64,000 nt of DNA from Haloferax gibbonsii ATCC 33959 (GCF_000336775.1 NZ_AOLJ01000011.1:150267-214266), one strand, 5' to 3'; counted from the first letter of the stretch, positions 51,734 through 60,322 are shown. Translations and numbers: made by a program. Notes: generated from the sequence alone by a model not told the origin.

Positions 51734-52068
51734 GCATATGGAAATGTCACCTTCCTATTTAAACTTTGTCAACGAGCAGTCTGTTTCGCCGTCGTACGGA
51801 GGCCCATTATTCAAAGAAATTGGGGCAGAGCGCACACGAGTGCCGGGTATTGCACAGAGTCGAGTCACGGCGACAAAGGGAAGACGACGCAGCGTCGCCG
51901 AGCGGGCATACCCGGGGAATATCTCAGACGCATAGGAGTAGCGTCGTGGGATTCTGTGGGGAATACCTCCAGATATAGAGGGGTTCGAAGCGGCCGACGG
52001 GACCCGGATGACAGCGGTACGAGACCAATCCCGAAAGGACTTTTGCCCGCATCGAGGATGGGTTCGGT
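51734..52068. other. 335-bp intergenic region with divergent promoters
   Basis: It contains the PadR promoter (51756-51763) and the ppa promoter (52031-52046). In between, an imperfect direct repeat GGGGAATA(T/C)CTC is at 51914 and 51958, spaced 44 bp; it may be regulatory. I see no convincing ORF or RNA gene. Confidence 0.5.
52031..52068 (+). promoter_or_regulatory. ppa leaderless promoter
   Basis: CCGAAAGGACTTTTGC at 52031-52046 combines a BRE-like CGAAAGG with a T-rich TATA element 24-30 nt before ATG 52069, predicting a leaderless mRNA. Confidence 0.55.
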
Positions 52069-52602
52069 ATGGTGAACCTCTGGGAAGACATGGAGACCGG
52101 CCCCGATGCGCCGGACGAAATCTACGCAGTTGTCGAGTGTCTCAAAGGCGAGCGCAACAAGTACGAGTACGACAAGGACATCCCCGGCGTCGTCCTCGAC
52201 CGCGTGCTCCACTCCAACGTCCACTACCCGTCGGACTACGGCTTCATCCCGCAGACGTACTACGACGACGAAGACCCCTTCGACGTGCTCGTCCTCGTCG
52301 AGGACCAGACGTTCCCCGGCTGCGTCATCGAGGCCCGCCCGGTCGCGCTCATGAAGATGGACGACGACGGCGAGCAGGACGACAAGGTCATCGCCGTCCC
52401 CATCGAGGACCCCCGCTACGACCACATCGAGGACCTCGAAGACATCCCGCAGCAGACGCTCGACGAGATTGACGAGTTCTTCGCGACCTACAAGAACCTC
52501 GAGGCCGGCAAAGAAGTCGAGACGCTGGGCTGGGAGGACAAGCAGGCCGCCAAGGACGCCATCGAACACGCGATGGACCTCTACGAAGAGAACTTCGCGT
52601 AA
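52069..52602 (+). CDS. ppa: Inorganic pyrophosphatase (family I)
   Basis: A 177-residue soluble family I PPase that hydrolyses PPi. Catalytic signatures: KYEYDKDIPGVVLDRVL, YPSDYGFIPQTY, DPFDVLVLVEDQTFPGCVIEARP with the triad of aspartates, and LMKMDDDGEQDDKVIAVP, then KNLEAGKEVETLGWE. It is a hexameric Mg-dependent enzyme in homologues. The gene ends before a T-rich GCTTTTTCG (52620-52628), which probably terminates transcription. Confidence 0.95.
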   Translation: MVNLWEDMETGPDAPDEIYAVVECLKGERNKYEYDKDIPGVVLDRVLHSNVHYPSDYGFIPQTYYDDEDPFDVLVLVEDQTFPGCVIEARPVALMKMDDDGEQDDKVIAVPIEDPRYDHIEDLEDIPQQTLDEIDEFFATYKNLEAGKEVETLGWEDKQAAKDAIEHAMDLYEENFA

Positions 52603-52804
52603 GCGACTCCGCCGCGCGCTTTTTCGACGTCGCCTTCGAGTCGGAGCGTCGCCGCCGACCTCGGCGTCGACTCCCGAGACGCGTCCGACGGAAACCGACC
52701 AGCGTCGGCGACGCGGATACCCGACAGTTATCGCCGCCGCATCGACCGATAAATTATGCGCATGGGTAATCTTTAGTCCCTGTGTCGGGTACGTCGAGAC
52801 GAGC

Positions 52805-52921
52805 ATGGCAGCCAAGCAACCCCGTCTCGGGCTTCAGCACCCGACCGTCGTCCCCACGAACTTCACGCCCGCCGACGAGGCGGACGAAGACGCCGAGGAA
52901 GCGTCCTCCGAAGACGCGTAA
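52805..52921 (+). CDS. Small acidic protein (38 aa)
   Basis: A 38-residue frame starting MAAKQPRLGLQHPTVVPTNF and ending in an acidic tail (EADEDAEEASSEDA). The halophilic acidic composition, an ATG 25-35 nt after a CTTTAGTCC/TATA-like segment (about 52768-52776), and a location clear of other genes support translation. It has no recognisable domain. It may be one of the many micro-proteins of haloarchaea. Confidence 0.5.
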   Translation: MAAKQPRLGLQHPTVVPTNFTPADEADEDAEEASSEDA

Positions 52922-53090
52922 CCCCGAATTTCTCGCGCGACGACCGCCGAGCGCGACACGATGTCTACGCCGCCGACAGCCACGCGGCCGCCTCTGACAG
53001 ATGGGGCGCCCCACCGACCGAAGCGACGAAACACCTGAATCTACCGCTCGTTCGCTGTATGTTCACACCCCACATCCATGAGGGAACCCC

Positions 53091-53120
53091 TTTTTATCTC
53101 GCCGCTGTAAGGCGTTGGTA
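53091..53120 (+). promoter_or_regulatory. Leaderless promoter of the rhomboid gene
   Basis: TTTTTATC at 53091-53098 lies 24-30 nt before ATG 53121, fixing this start over an in-frame TTG 6 nt upstream. Confidence 0.6.
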
Positions 53121-54020
53121 ATGCCTATCTGCGACGTGTGCGGCAAGGACGAGAGTCTGCCGTACCGCTGTTCACGGTGTGGCGGGACGTTCTGTTCCGA
53201 ACACCGCCTCCCCGAGAACCACGACTGCGCGGGGCTCTCCGACTGGGACGACCCCGCCGGCGTCTTCGACAGTTCCTTCGACGATTCGGTGAACAATCAG
53301 GGCGGCCGCGGCGGCGGACTGCTCAGTTCGCTCGCGGGCGCAGGCGGCGTGCTCGGCTACTTCCGCGGGAACGTCACGTACCTGTTTCTCGCGCTGATGT
53401 GGCTCACGTTCTTCGCCCAACTCGTCTTGGAGCAGTTCCTCGGTCTCACCTCCCTCTCGATTAGCGCCTTCTACCTCACGAGCATTCACCCCGAGTACGT
53501 CTGGACGTGGGTCACCTCGATATTCGCCCACGGCGGCTTCTACCACATCGTCGGCAACTCCATCGTGCTGTTCTTCTTCGGCCCGCTGGTGGAGCGCTAC
53601 GTCGGCTCGCGGAAGTTCGCGGCGCTGTTCCTCGTCAGCGGGATGCTCGCCGGACTGGCGCAGGTCGGCTCGTCGATGCTCCTGTCGCCGGGAAGTGTGA
53701 GCGCCGTCGTCGGCGCGAGCGGCGCCATCATGGCCGTCCTCGGCGTCCTGACGGTCCTGAATCCGGGGCTCCGCATCTATCTGTACTTCATCATCCCCGT
53801 GCCGCTGTGGCTGTTCACGCTCGGGTTCGCCGGCATCTCGGTGTTCTTCTTCGTCAGCCAGAGCGCCGACGGCATCGCCCACTTCGCGCACCTCATCGGC
53901 CTCGTCATCGGCCTCGCCTACGGCCAGCGGGTGAAGGGCCAGCGGAAGGTCCCCTCGCAGCTCTCGCTCGGCGGGCGCGGTCCCGGCGGTCCCGGCGGCC
54001 CCGGTCGCGGCCGGTTCTGA
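53121..54020 (+). CDS. Rhomboid intramembrane serine protease with AN1 zinc finger
   Basis: A 299-residue fusion. Residues 1-36 form an AN1-type zinc finger (CDVCGKDESLPYRCSRC and CSEHRLPENHDC). Six helices follow. The rhomboid motifs are AHGGFYHIVGNSIVLFFFGP (His/Asn), VVGASGAIMAVLG (catalytic Ser in GASG), and GIAHFAHLIGLVIGLAYG (catalytic His). The tail is Gly/Pro/Arg-rich. It should cleave membrane protein segments; the zinc finger may sense or bind ubiquitin-like SAMP or substrate (inference). The stop is 1 nt from the endonuclease V gene. Confidence 0.92.
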   Translation: MPICDVCGKDESLPYRCSRCGGTFCSEHRLPENHDCAGLSDWDDPAGVFDSSFDDSVNNQGGRGGGLLSSLAGAGGVLGYFRGNVTYLFLALMWLTFFAQLVLEQFLGLTSLSISAFYLTSIHPEYVWTWVTSIFAHGGFYHIVGNSIVLFFFGPLVERYVGSRKFAALFLVSGMLAGLAQVGSSMLLSPGSVSAVVGASGAIMAVLGVLTVLNPGLRIYLYFIIPVPLWLFTLGFAGISVFFFVSQSADGIAHFAHLIGLVIGLAYGQRVKGQRKVPSQLSLGGRGPGGPGGPGRGRF

Positions 54021-54021
54021 G

Positions 54022-54849
54022 ATGCGTCCGGCCCGCCCCGAACTCGCGCCGCGCCCCGGCCTCTCGCGCGACGAGATGGAGTCACTCCAGCGCCGTGTCG
54101 CCGAGGCCGCCGTCTTCGAGGACGACCTCCCGTTCGACCCGACGCGCGTCTCGCTCGACTCTCCGGAGACGGAAAACGAGACGCTCACGGACGCGATAGC
54201 ACCCGGCGGTGACGCCGACTCGCCACCGCCGCTCGTCGCCGGCATCGACCAGTCGTTTCTGGACGACCGCGCGCTGAGCGCCGTCGTCGTCCTCCGCGGC
54301 GGCGAGGTCGTCGAGCGCGTCCACGCCGTCTCCGACCTCGAGTTACCCTACATCCCCGGCCTGCTCTCGTTCCGCGAGGGCGGTCCCATCCTCGACGCGC
54401 TCGCCGAACTCGACCGCGACCCCGACCTGCTCGTCTTCGACGGCTCCGGCCGCATCCACTTCCGACAGGCCGGCCTCGCCACCCACCTCGGCGTCGTCTG
54501 CGACGCGCCGAGCATCGGCGTCGCCAAGTCTCTCCTCTGCGGGACGCCGGACGAGGACGTGGACGGCCGGCCGGAGGGCTGGCGAACGCCGATTCGCGCC
54601 GACGACTCGGTCGACCCGGTCGGCGGCCACCCCGCCAGCCCCGAGACGACCATCGGCTACGCCTTCCAGTCGCGGCAGTACGACTCGCGGCCCATCGTGA
54701 ACCCGCTGTACGTCAGCCCCGGCCACCGCCTCTCTGCGGCCACGACCGTCGACCTCGTCTCCCGGCTCTCGGGGCAGTACAAGCTCCCCGAACCGACCCG
54801 GTTGGCCGACGCGTACGCCGACGAGGCGAAGGCGCAGTACGAAGACTGA
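54022..54849 (+). CDS. nfi: Endonuclease V
   Basis: A 275-residue nuclease that nicks DNA or RNA at deoxyinosine/inosine. The catalytic core includes LVAGIDQSFLDD (Asp), VHAVSDLELPYIPGLLSFREGGPI (the conserved PYIPG wedge and Glu), LLVFDGSGRIHFRQAGLATHLG (Asp, the H of GxxHPR-like region), and GVAKSLLCG (Lys). The C-terminal SPGHRLSAATTVDLV is typical. Start ATG 54022 begins 1 nt after the rhomboid stop, so they share an operon. Confidence 0.93.
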   Translation: MRPARPELAPRPGLSRDEMESLQRRVAEAAVFEDDLPFDPTRVSLDSPETENETLTDAIAPGGDADSPPPLVAGIDQSFLDDRALSAVVVLRGGEVVERVHAVSDLELPYIPGLLSFREGGPILDALAELDRDPDLLVFDGSGRIHFRQAGLATHLGVVCDAPSIGVAKSLLCGTPDEDVDGRPEGWRTPIRADDSVDPVGGHPASPETTIGYAFQSRQYDSRPIVNPLYVSPGHRLSAATTVDLVSRLSGQYKLPEPTRLADAYADEAKAQYED

Positions 54850-54915
54850 GACGCGACCGCGGCCCAATCGTGGCGAACCGCGTACACTTAACAGCGCGCG
54901 GTTCGACCTACCGAC

Positions 54916-55761
54916 GTGCATCAAAAGACGGTCCTCATCACCGGTTGCTCCTCGGGAATCGGGCGCGCGACGGCGCTCGACTTCCTCGACGAGGAGTGGG
55001 AGGTTTACGCCACCGCCCGGAACCCGGCCGACATCGAGACGCTGGGGGAACGCGGCGCGAACATCGCGACGCTCGACGTGACCGACCAGGGGGACGTCGA
55101 CCGCGTGGTCGACCGCATCGCCGACGAGCAGGGCCGAATCGACTGCCTCGTCAACAACGCCGGCTACGGTCAGATGGGCCCCGTCGAGGACGTGCCGACC
55201 GAGAAGGTCCACGACCAGTTCGACGTGAACGTCTACGGCCCCCACCGACTCATGCGCGCCGTGTTGCCCCACATGCGCTCGCAGGGCGACGGCACCATCG
55301 TCAACGTCTCCAGCGTCGTCGGCCGCGTCGCCTTCCCCGGCACCGGCGTCTACGCCGGCTCGAAGTTCGCCATCGAGGCGATGACCGACGCGCTCCGCAC
55401 CGAGGTCGAGGAGTACGGTATCGACGCCGTCCTCATCGAACCCGGTCCGGTCGAGACGCAGTTTTCGAACCGCGTGGACGACGAGGTCAACGGCAACGGC
55501 GAGGACGCCGACGGCCTCGACCGCTCCGGCGCGTACGAGAAGCTCTACAAGCTGTTCGACGACTCGCAGGCGCTCGGCGGCGGCGGTCCCGGCGCGATTC
55601 CGCCCGAGCGCGTCGCAGAAGACATCGTCAACGCCGCGAGTTCGACCAAGCCGCGGGCGCGCTACCAGCCCGGAACCGTCGCCCGCGTCGGCGTCCTCGC
55701 GCGCTTCCTGCCCGACGCGTGGCGCGACGCGCTCTACGGCTTCGCTCGCAAGCTGCCCTGA
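54916..55761 (+). CDS. Short-chain dehydrogenase/reductase
   Basis: A 281-residue classical SDR. NAD(P) motif TGCSSGIGRATALDF at residues 8-22; NNAGYGQMG; catalytic Ser in VNVSSVVGRVAFPGTG, and YAGSKFAIEAM with the Tyr-x-x-x-Lys pair; PGPVETQF. It resembles oxidoreductases acting on sterol-, lipid- or ketone-type substrates, but the substrate is open. Start is GTG 54916 (MHQKTVLITG); a TATA-like CACTTAAC about 25 nt upstream supports it. Confidence 0.9.
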   Translation: MHQKTVLITGCSSGIGRATALDFLDEEWEVYATARNPADIETLGERGANIATLDVTDQGDVDRVVDRIADEQGRIDCLVNNAGYGQMGPVEDVPTEKVHDQFDVNVYGPHRLMRAVLPHMRSQGDGTIVNVSSVVGRVAFPGTGVYAGSKFAIEAMTDALRTEVEEYGIDAVLIEPGPVETQFSNRVDDEVNGNGEDADGLDRSGAYEKLYKLFDDSQALGGGGPGAIPPERVAEDIVNAASSTKPRARYQPGTVARVGVLARFLPDAWRDALYGFARKLP

Positions 55762-55798
55762 ATTCGTCGCGGTCGGCCCGCGAACCGCCGTCTCGGCG

Positions 55799-57019
55799 TT
55801 ACTTCAGACAGGTCGCGACGACCCGGAGGGCGTCTTCGCCCTGTACTTGTTCTGCGAGCAGCGGCACCCGCTTCACGTCGCGGCCGCGGAAGAGGTTCGT
55901 CGCCGAGCGGAGCGCGTCCTGTTGGACCTGCCAGCGGCGCTGACAGAAGCCGCAGTTCTCCAGGTCGGGCGACTCTATCCACTTGGGGTCGACGTCGGCC
56001 ACGTCCTCGACGGACTCCATCACGCGGTTGACGACGAGCGTCTGGACGGGGATGCCGAACTCGTCGAGCCGCGAGACGAGGCGCTTGGACTCCACGACGC
56101 TCATCTCCTCGGGAATCATGACGACCCGGAAGTCGGTCCGCGTCGGGTCGCGGAGGACCGCGCGCAGGCGCTCGATGCGCTCGCGGAGGTCGTCGAGGTC
56201 CGCCATCCCGGCCTGCGGGTCGTCGGGGCCGCCGCCGAACATCCCCTTGAGGTTGTCCATCATGCCGGAGAAGCGCTGGCGCATGCGGGCGATGCGGCCG
56301 AGCATGGAATCCATCAGTTCGGGGAGTTCGAGCAGGCGGAGCGTGTGGCCCGTGGGCGCGGTGTCGACGACGACGCGGTCGAACCGCGGGTCGTCCATGT
56401 ATTCGAGGAGCTGCTGCATCGCCGCGGCCTCGTCCGCGCCGGGCATCGGGCCGCCCATTCCCATCGGCCCGTCGCCGCCGAGGAGGTCCTCGAAGCCGCC
56501 CATTCCGCCGCCCATCCCACCGAACGGGGAGTCCGAGTCGCCGCCGGCGAAGGGGTTGTCGTCGTCGTAGTCTCCGGTCTCGAAGTCGGTCTCGTCGTCG
56601 AAGTCCTCGCCCGAGCCGTCGCCGCCGGCGAACGGCCCTTCCATGACCGCGTCGGGGTCGATTTCGGCCGCGTAGAGGGGAATCTCCTCGCGAATCCGAG
56701 TCGGCTTGTCGGGGACCGGCACGCCGAGCGTGTCGGAAAGAGAGTGCGCGGGGTCCGTGGAGACGACGAGCGTCGCGGTGCCGTCGGCCGCGCTGGCGAG
56801 CGCCGTCGCCGCGGCCATCGTGGTCTTCCCGACGCCGCCCTTGCCGCCGTAGAGGACGTAATCCGGGGCGTCGATTCCCTCGGGGAGGTCCTCGGTGTCG
56901 GTCGACGTGACCTCGTCGGGCTCGGTGACTTCCACCTCGATTTCGGCCGGCCCGTCGTCGCCGGCGTCGTCGTCTTCGTCGGCGTCGGGTCGCTCCGTCG
57001 GCTCAACGTCGATGTCCAT
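55799..57019 (-). CDS. Get3/ArsA-family ATPase with Gly/Met-rich insert
   Basis: A 406-residue P-loop ATPase. A 50-residue very acidic leader precedes the deviant Walker A YGGKGGVGKTT (57-67). A switch I VVSTDPAHSLSDTLG follows. After about residue 125 comes an insert rich in Gly, Asp and Met (FAGGDGSGEDF, NPFAGGDSDSPF, MGGGMGGF). Switch II is VVVDTAPTGHTLRLLELP, followed by a Met-rich helix (MLGRIARMRQRFSGMMDNL). ENCGFCQRRW has the CxxC of Get3 dimers. Likely role: capture of tail-anchored membrane proteins. Arsenite function is improbable because ars genes are absent. Confidence 0.88.
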   Translation of the reverse strand: MDIDVEPTERPDADEDDDAGDDGPAEIEVEVTEPDEVTSTDTEDLPEGIDAPDYVLYGGKGGVGKTTMAAATALASAADGTATLVVSTDPAHSLSDTLGVPVPDKPTRIREEIPLYAAEIDPDAVMEGPFAGGDGSGEDFDDETDFETGDYDDDNPFAGGDSDSPFGGMGGGMGGFEDLLGGDGPMGMGGPMPGADEAAAMQQLLEYMDDPRFDRVVVDTAPTGHTLRLLELPELMDSMLGRIARMRQRFSGMMDNLKGMFGGGPDDPQAGMADLDDLRERIERLRAVLRDPTRTDFRVVMIPEEMSVVESKRLVSRLDEFGIPVQTLVVNRVMESVEDVADVDPKWIESPDLENCGFCQRRWQVQQDALRSATNLFRGRDVKRVPLLAEQVQGEDALRVVATCLK

Positions 57020-57169
57020 GTCGGACCCGACACCGCGGGGCTTTGTGTACTTCTCGGTCTCGGAACCGCCGGTGGACTTTTGTCCCGCCGCATCGGTGCC
57101 GACCGCGACGCCAACGCCGCCGGTGGCCTCCCCGACCGCTTTTTGCCCCGACCGCCCGTCGTCGCTCGT

Positions 57170-57694
57170 ATGCGCGAGTTCGCATCCGACCCGCCCGAGG
57201 AGGTCCGCGTCGGCGACGCCCTCCGCGAGGCGGACCACACCGTCGCGGTCGCGGAGTCCTGTACGGGCGGCCTCGTCGGGTCGCTCCTGACCGACGTGCC
57301 CGGCTCCAGCGACTACTTCGACCGCTCGCTCGTCACCTACTCCTACGACGCCAAGCGCCACGAACTGGCGGTCTCGCGGGAGTCGCTCGACGAACACGGC
57401 GCCGTCTCCGAGCCCGTCGCCCGCGAGATGGCCGCCGGCGTCCGCGACGTGGCCGACGCGACGTGGGGGCTCGCCACGACGGGTATCGCCGGGCCGGAGG
57501 GCGGACTCCCCGGCAAGCCGGTCGGGACCGTCTTCGTCGGCGTCGCCTTCGCCGCGCCGTGGGGCTCCGGCGACTCCTACGCCCGCGTCGAGCGCTTCGA
57601 GTACGACGGGTCGCGGACGCAGGTGAAAGAACGGATTGCGCGCGGGGCGCTGGCGCTCCTCCGCGAAGAGATCGAGTCCGCCACGACCGGCTGA
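57170..57694 (+). CDS. CinA C-terminal-domain NMN amidohydrolase
   Basis: A 174-residue protein consisting only of the CinA C-terminal (PncC) domain, which deamidates NMN in the pyridine nucleotide cycle in bacteria. The signature AVAESCTGGLVGSLLTDVPGSSDYF is at about residues 27-51, with FDRSLVTYSYDAKRHEL, GLATTGIAGPEGGLPGKPVGTVFVG. A leaderless start is supported by GCTTTTTGCC at 57138-57147. It might link functionally to nadM at the left of the window. Confidence 0.9.
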   Translation: MREFASDPPEEVRVGDALREADHTVAVAESCTGGLVGSLLTDVPGSSDYFDRSLVTYSYDAKRHELAVSRESLDEHGAVSEPVAREMAAGVRDVADATWGLATTGIAGPEGGLPGKPVGTVFVGVAFAAPWGSGDSYARVERFEYDGSRTQVKERIARGALALLREEIESATTG

Positions 57695-57764
57695 GCCGGT
57701 CGCACGGCCGCCGTCGGTCGGTTCCGTGGGAAAGCTTTGTATCCCGCCGGACCAGTCTGCATCC

Positions 57765-58289
57765 ATGAACAAGAAGGGACACGTGCTCAACGCCATCCTG
57801 TTGGCGCTCGGGCTCGGCGTCATCCTCACCGTGGACCCGCGGTCGTTCGAACCGACGGTCGACTCGGCGTTCCTCCTCGCCCAGAAAATCGGCCAGTTGT
57901 CGCTGCCCGTCGTCCTCGGGGCGCTGTTTCCCGACGTGGACACCGCCTTCGGCAAGCACCGCAAGACGCTCCACAACCTCCCGGTGCTGGCGATATTCCT
58001 CGCGTTCCCGCTCGTCTTCGGCAACCTCCACTTCGTCTGGATCGGCGTCGCCACCCACTACGTCCTCGACATGGTCGGCTCGAAGCGCGGCATCGCGCTG
58101 TTCTACCCGCTTTCGCCGCAGGAGTACGACCTGCCGACCGGCGTGGCGACGAGTTCGAAACACGCCGACTCGGTGACCGTCGTCGTCACGGTCGCCGAAC
58201 TCGGCGTCCTCGCCGGCGTCCACTACTACCTCTTTTCGCTCGACGTGTCCCTCGCGGACGCCGCGGCGACGTTCACCGCGGTGGTCTGA
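57765..58289 (+). CDS. YdjM-like membrane-bound metal-dependent hydrolase
   Basis: A 174-residue membrane protein of the LexA-binding, inner-membrane-associated hydrolase (YdjM/DUF457) family. It starts MNKKGHVLNAILLALGLGVI. Metal-type residues are in LFPDVDTAFGKHRKTLHNLPV (Asp, His, Arg, His) and ATHYVLDMVGSKRGIALFYPL (His, Asp). Four membrane helices flank these motifs. The reaction is unproven; some relatives are linked to SOS or lipid functions. ATG 57765 follows GCTTTGTATCC at 57734-57744. Confidence 0.87.
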   Translation: MNKKGHVLNAILLALGLGVILTVDPRSFEPTVDSAFLLAQKIGQLSLPVVLGALFPDVDTAFGKHRKTLHNLPVLAIFLAFPLVFGNLHFVWIGVATHYVLDMVGSKRGIALFYPLSPQEYDLPTGVATSSKHADSVTVVVTVAELGVLAGVHYYLFSLDVSLADAAATFTAVV

Positions 58290-58349
58290 GGGCGGGGCGG
58301 CCGCGATGCTGGCGCGTTCGGACGCGCTCGAAAAACTATTTTGCGAGAC

Positions 58350-59114
58350 TCAGTAGACGCTCACGTCGTCGAACCGACCGTCGTAGGCGATGTGGCTCGG
58401 ATGCGTCGGCTCCATCCCCGAAAGCAGGAGTCGGTCGACTTTCCCCCACGAGTTCTCGTAGCCGAGGTGGGCGAACTCGGCCACGCCGCGGAGCGCGTGG
58501 GAAACTCCTGTGCGGCGGACGACCCGGCGTTCCGCCCCCTCGCGGAGCGCGGCGACGAGGTCGGCCTCGGAGCGGATGTCGCAGTCGAACTCGGTCCACG
58601 CCTCGCCGACGGTGCCGTGGAGGTGCGCGTAGGACGACGCGAACCCCGGCAGCCCCGTCTCGCGGGCGATGTCGCGCCCGCGGCGGTTGTCCCGCGGCAG
58701 GGTCTTCGTGTTGTACGTCTCGACGGCGTCGATGTCGTCGCGGCGGGCGGCCACGTCCTCGGCGGTGAGGCTCACCGTCAGGAACTCGGGGTGCGGGACG
58801 AGCGTCGCCGCGTCCTGCCGGTCGAACTCCGCGAAGGCCCCGTCGAGGGTGATGAAGTCGGGCACGGGGTCCGAGAGGCCGACCGCGAGGACGTGTTTCC
58901 GGTCGCGCCACGGCCCCGTGAACACCTCGCGGGCGGGGACGACGAGCAGGTCGTCGTCCGAAAAGCGCGCCGCACGGGCGCGGATGTCTGGCAGGCGAAC
59001 GAAGTGCGGCGCGTAGACGAGCACGTCGATACCGCGGGCTTTCGCGCGCGAGACGACCCGCTCGTCGAGAATCTTCACGTGCATATCGACCCGCGTCGTC
59101 GTGGTCGCACTCAC
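58350..59114 (-). CDS. PHP-domain metal-dependent phosphoesterase-like protein
   Basis: A 254-residue PHP-type barrel. The first metal motif is atypical: VDMHVKILD instead of DxHxH. VLVYAPHFVRLPD, VVPAREVFTG, LVPHPEFLTV, AVETYNTK and GFASSYAHLHGTVG supply the other PHP ligands. It resembles a haloarchaeal group of PHP proteins whose substrate is unknown. Start GTG 59114 (MSATTTTRVD); an ATG at 59084 is an alternative start. Confidence 0.8.
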   Translation of the reverse strand: MSATTTTRVDMHVKILDERVVSRAKARGIDVLVYAPHFVRLPDIRARAARFSDDDLLVVPAREVFTGPWRDRKHVLAVGLSDPVPDFITLDGAFAEFDRQDAATLVPHPEFLTVSLTAEDVAARRDDIDAVETYNTKTLPRDNRRGRDIARETGLPGFASSYAHLHGTVGEAWTEFDCDIRSEADLVAALREGAERRVVRRTGVSHALRGVAEFAHLGYENSWGKVDRLLLSGMEPTHPSHIAYDGRFDDVSVY

Positions 59115-59212
59115 ACGATACGGTCGGGTCAGCCACCAGTTAGTGGTTGCTATTTGTCGAACGCCGGGCGGTCGAAGAAACGGTTTTGTCGCTCACGTCC
59201 GTCGGTGGGAAC

Positions 59213-59515
59213 ATGTCCCGGTGGAAGTGCGGAATCGAAGGGTGTGACGGTCGGTTCGAAGACGCGGAAAGCGCGGTCATCCACCAGACGGTGGAACACG
59301 AGCGCCACGAGTGCAAAGTGTGCGGGACCATCGTCCCCGAGGGCTACTTCGCGATTCGACACGCCTTCGACGAGCACACCCGCGCCGAGTTCGTCCGCGC
59401 GTACGACGCCGACTCCTCCGCGGTCCGCATCCGCGAGGACGTGAAAGACGCCGTCGAGGCGGACGCGGACCTCAACAGCGTCGTCGAGACGCTCCGCGAG
59501 CAGGGCGCGCTGTAG
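59213..59515 (+). CDS. Small protein with two zinc fingers (100 aa)
   Basis: A 100-residue protein. Residues 4-30 contain CGIEGCDGRFEDAESAVIHQ with H later, a C2H2-like finger. Residues 34-54 hold CKVCGTIVPEGYFAIRHAFDEH, a second finger. The last 35 residues form a charged helix (RIREDVKDAVEADADLNSVV). Such tandem fingers in haloarchaea are possible DNA or protein contacts. A T-rich CGGTTTTGTC about 28 nt before ATG 59213 indicates a leaderless transcript. Confidence 0.78.
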   Translation: MSRWKCGIEGCDGRFEDAESAVIHQTVEHERHECKVCGTIVPEGYFAIRHAFDEHTRAEFVRAYDADSSAVRIREDVKDAVEADADLNSVVETLREQGAL

Positions 59516-59694
59516 ACGGAACAGCCGGAAGTCGCGGTGGGACGCGACACGGTCGCGCGAGACGGCCTCGCCGGGGACTGTCGGGGGACATGGGAGTCGC
59601 CGGGAGGGTGGGTCGCCGGGGGACGCGGCGCTCGTCGCGCGCGGTGAGTCGAGCCGAAACTGAGAGAGAAGAGAGCCCTCGTCGGGGCGGACGC

Positions 59695-60147
59695 TTACCG
59701 CTCTTCGGAGTCGAGGACGCGAATCTGGTCCCCGCGGACGGTGACCGGAATCGGGACCGTCGCCTCGTACAGTTCGACGGTGACCTGGTCTTTCGTCTCG
59801 TCGATGCGCTGGACGCGCGCCTTCTCGCCTTTGAACGGGCCGGCGATGAGTTCCACGATGTCGCCCTCCGCGATACCCTCCACGTCCGGCGTCGGCGAGA
59901 GGAAGTGTTCGACTTCGGCCATGCTGGAGGTGCCGACCGCGCCGCCGCTCTCGACGAGGCCGCGGGCGTGCGGAATCTCCTCGAGGACGCGCGTGACGAT
60001 ACCGTCGTCGTCGGCCTCGACCATCACGTAACTCGTGAGCGAGTCGGGCGCGAGGACGGCGTGAATCTCGGCGAAGTCCTTCGTCGCGATCATGTCTGCA
60101 ACCGTTCGCTCCTGGCGAGCGGTGGTCTTTACGGCGAAGATGGGCAT
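59695..60147 (-). CDS. spt5: Transcription elongation factor Spt5/NusG
   Basis: A 150-residue archaeal Spt5. The NGN domain occupies residues 1-85 ([19 protein letters not shown], with the Ser/Thr-rich [11 protein letters not shown] contact segment). A KOW domain follows ([21 protein letters not shown]). It clamps RNA polymerase and connects to ribosomes. It starts 1 nt after secE, an arrangement conserved in archaea and bacteria. Confidence 0.95.
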   Translation of the reverse strand: MPIFAVKTTARQERTVADMIATKDFAEIHAVLAPDSLTSYVMVEADDDGIVTRVLEEIPHARGLVESGGAVGTSSMAEVEHFLSPTPDVEGIAEGDIVELIAGPFKGEKARVQRIDETKDQVTVELYEATVPIPVTVRGDQIRVLDSEER

Positions 60148-60148
60148 C

Positions 60149-60322
60149 TCAGACCCCTCCGGGGAGGAAGCTCATGACCGCGAAGATGATGAAACCGAGC
60201 AGTCCGACGAGGAAGATACCCGCGCCGGCGATTTTGGAGATCTGGGAGAACTCCTGCCAGGACGGGGTGCTCGCGAGTTTCAACACGCGAACGTAGCTGT
60301 TCAGGTCGTACTTAACGTCCAT
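60149..60322 (-). CDS. secE: Protein translocase subunit SecE (Sec61 gamma)
   Basis: A 57-residue tail-anchored membrane protein not apparent as a long open frame. The cytosolic amphipathic helix is [20 protein letters not shown] and the single membrane span is [19 protein letters not shown]. This is the standard archaeal SecE architecture. It is joined to spt5 (1 nt gap) and lies downstream of ftsZ1. A TATA-like TAGAAAAAG on the minus strand (plus 60344-60352) lies about 25 nt upstream. Confidence 0.93.
   Translation of the reverse strand: MDVKYDLNSYVRVLKLASTPSWQEFSQISKIAGAGIFLVGLLGFIIFAVMSFLPGGV

Noticed and set aside
55799-57019. Arsenite efflux ATPase ArsA
   Set aside because: Arsenite-binding cysteine arrangement and ars neighbours are missing; the CxxC and Met-rich helix fit Get3 better.
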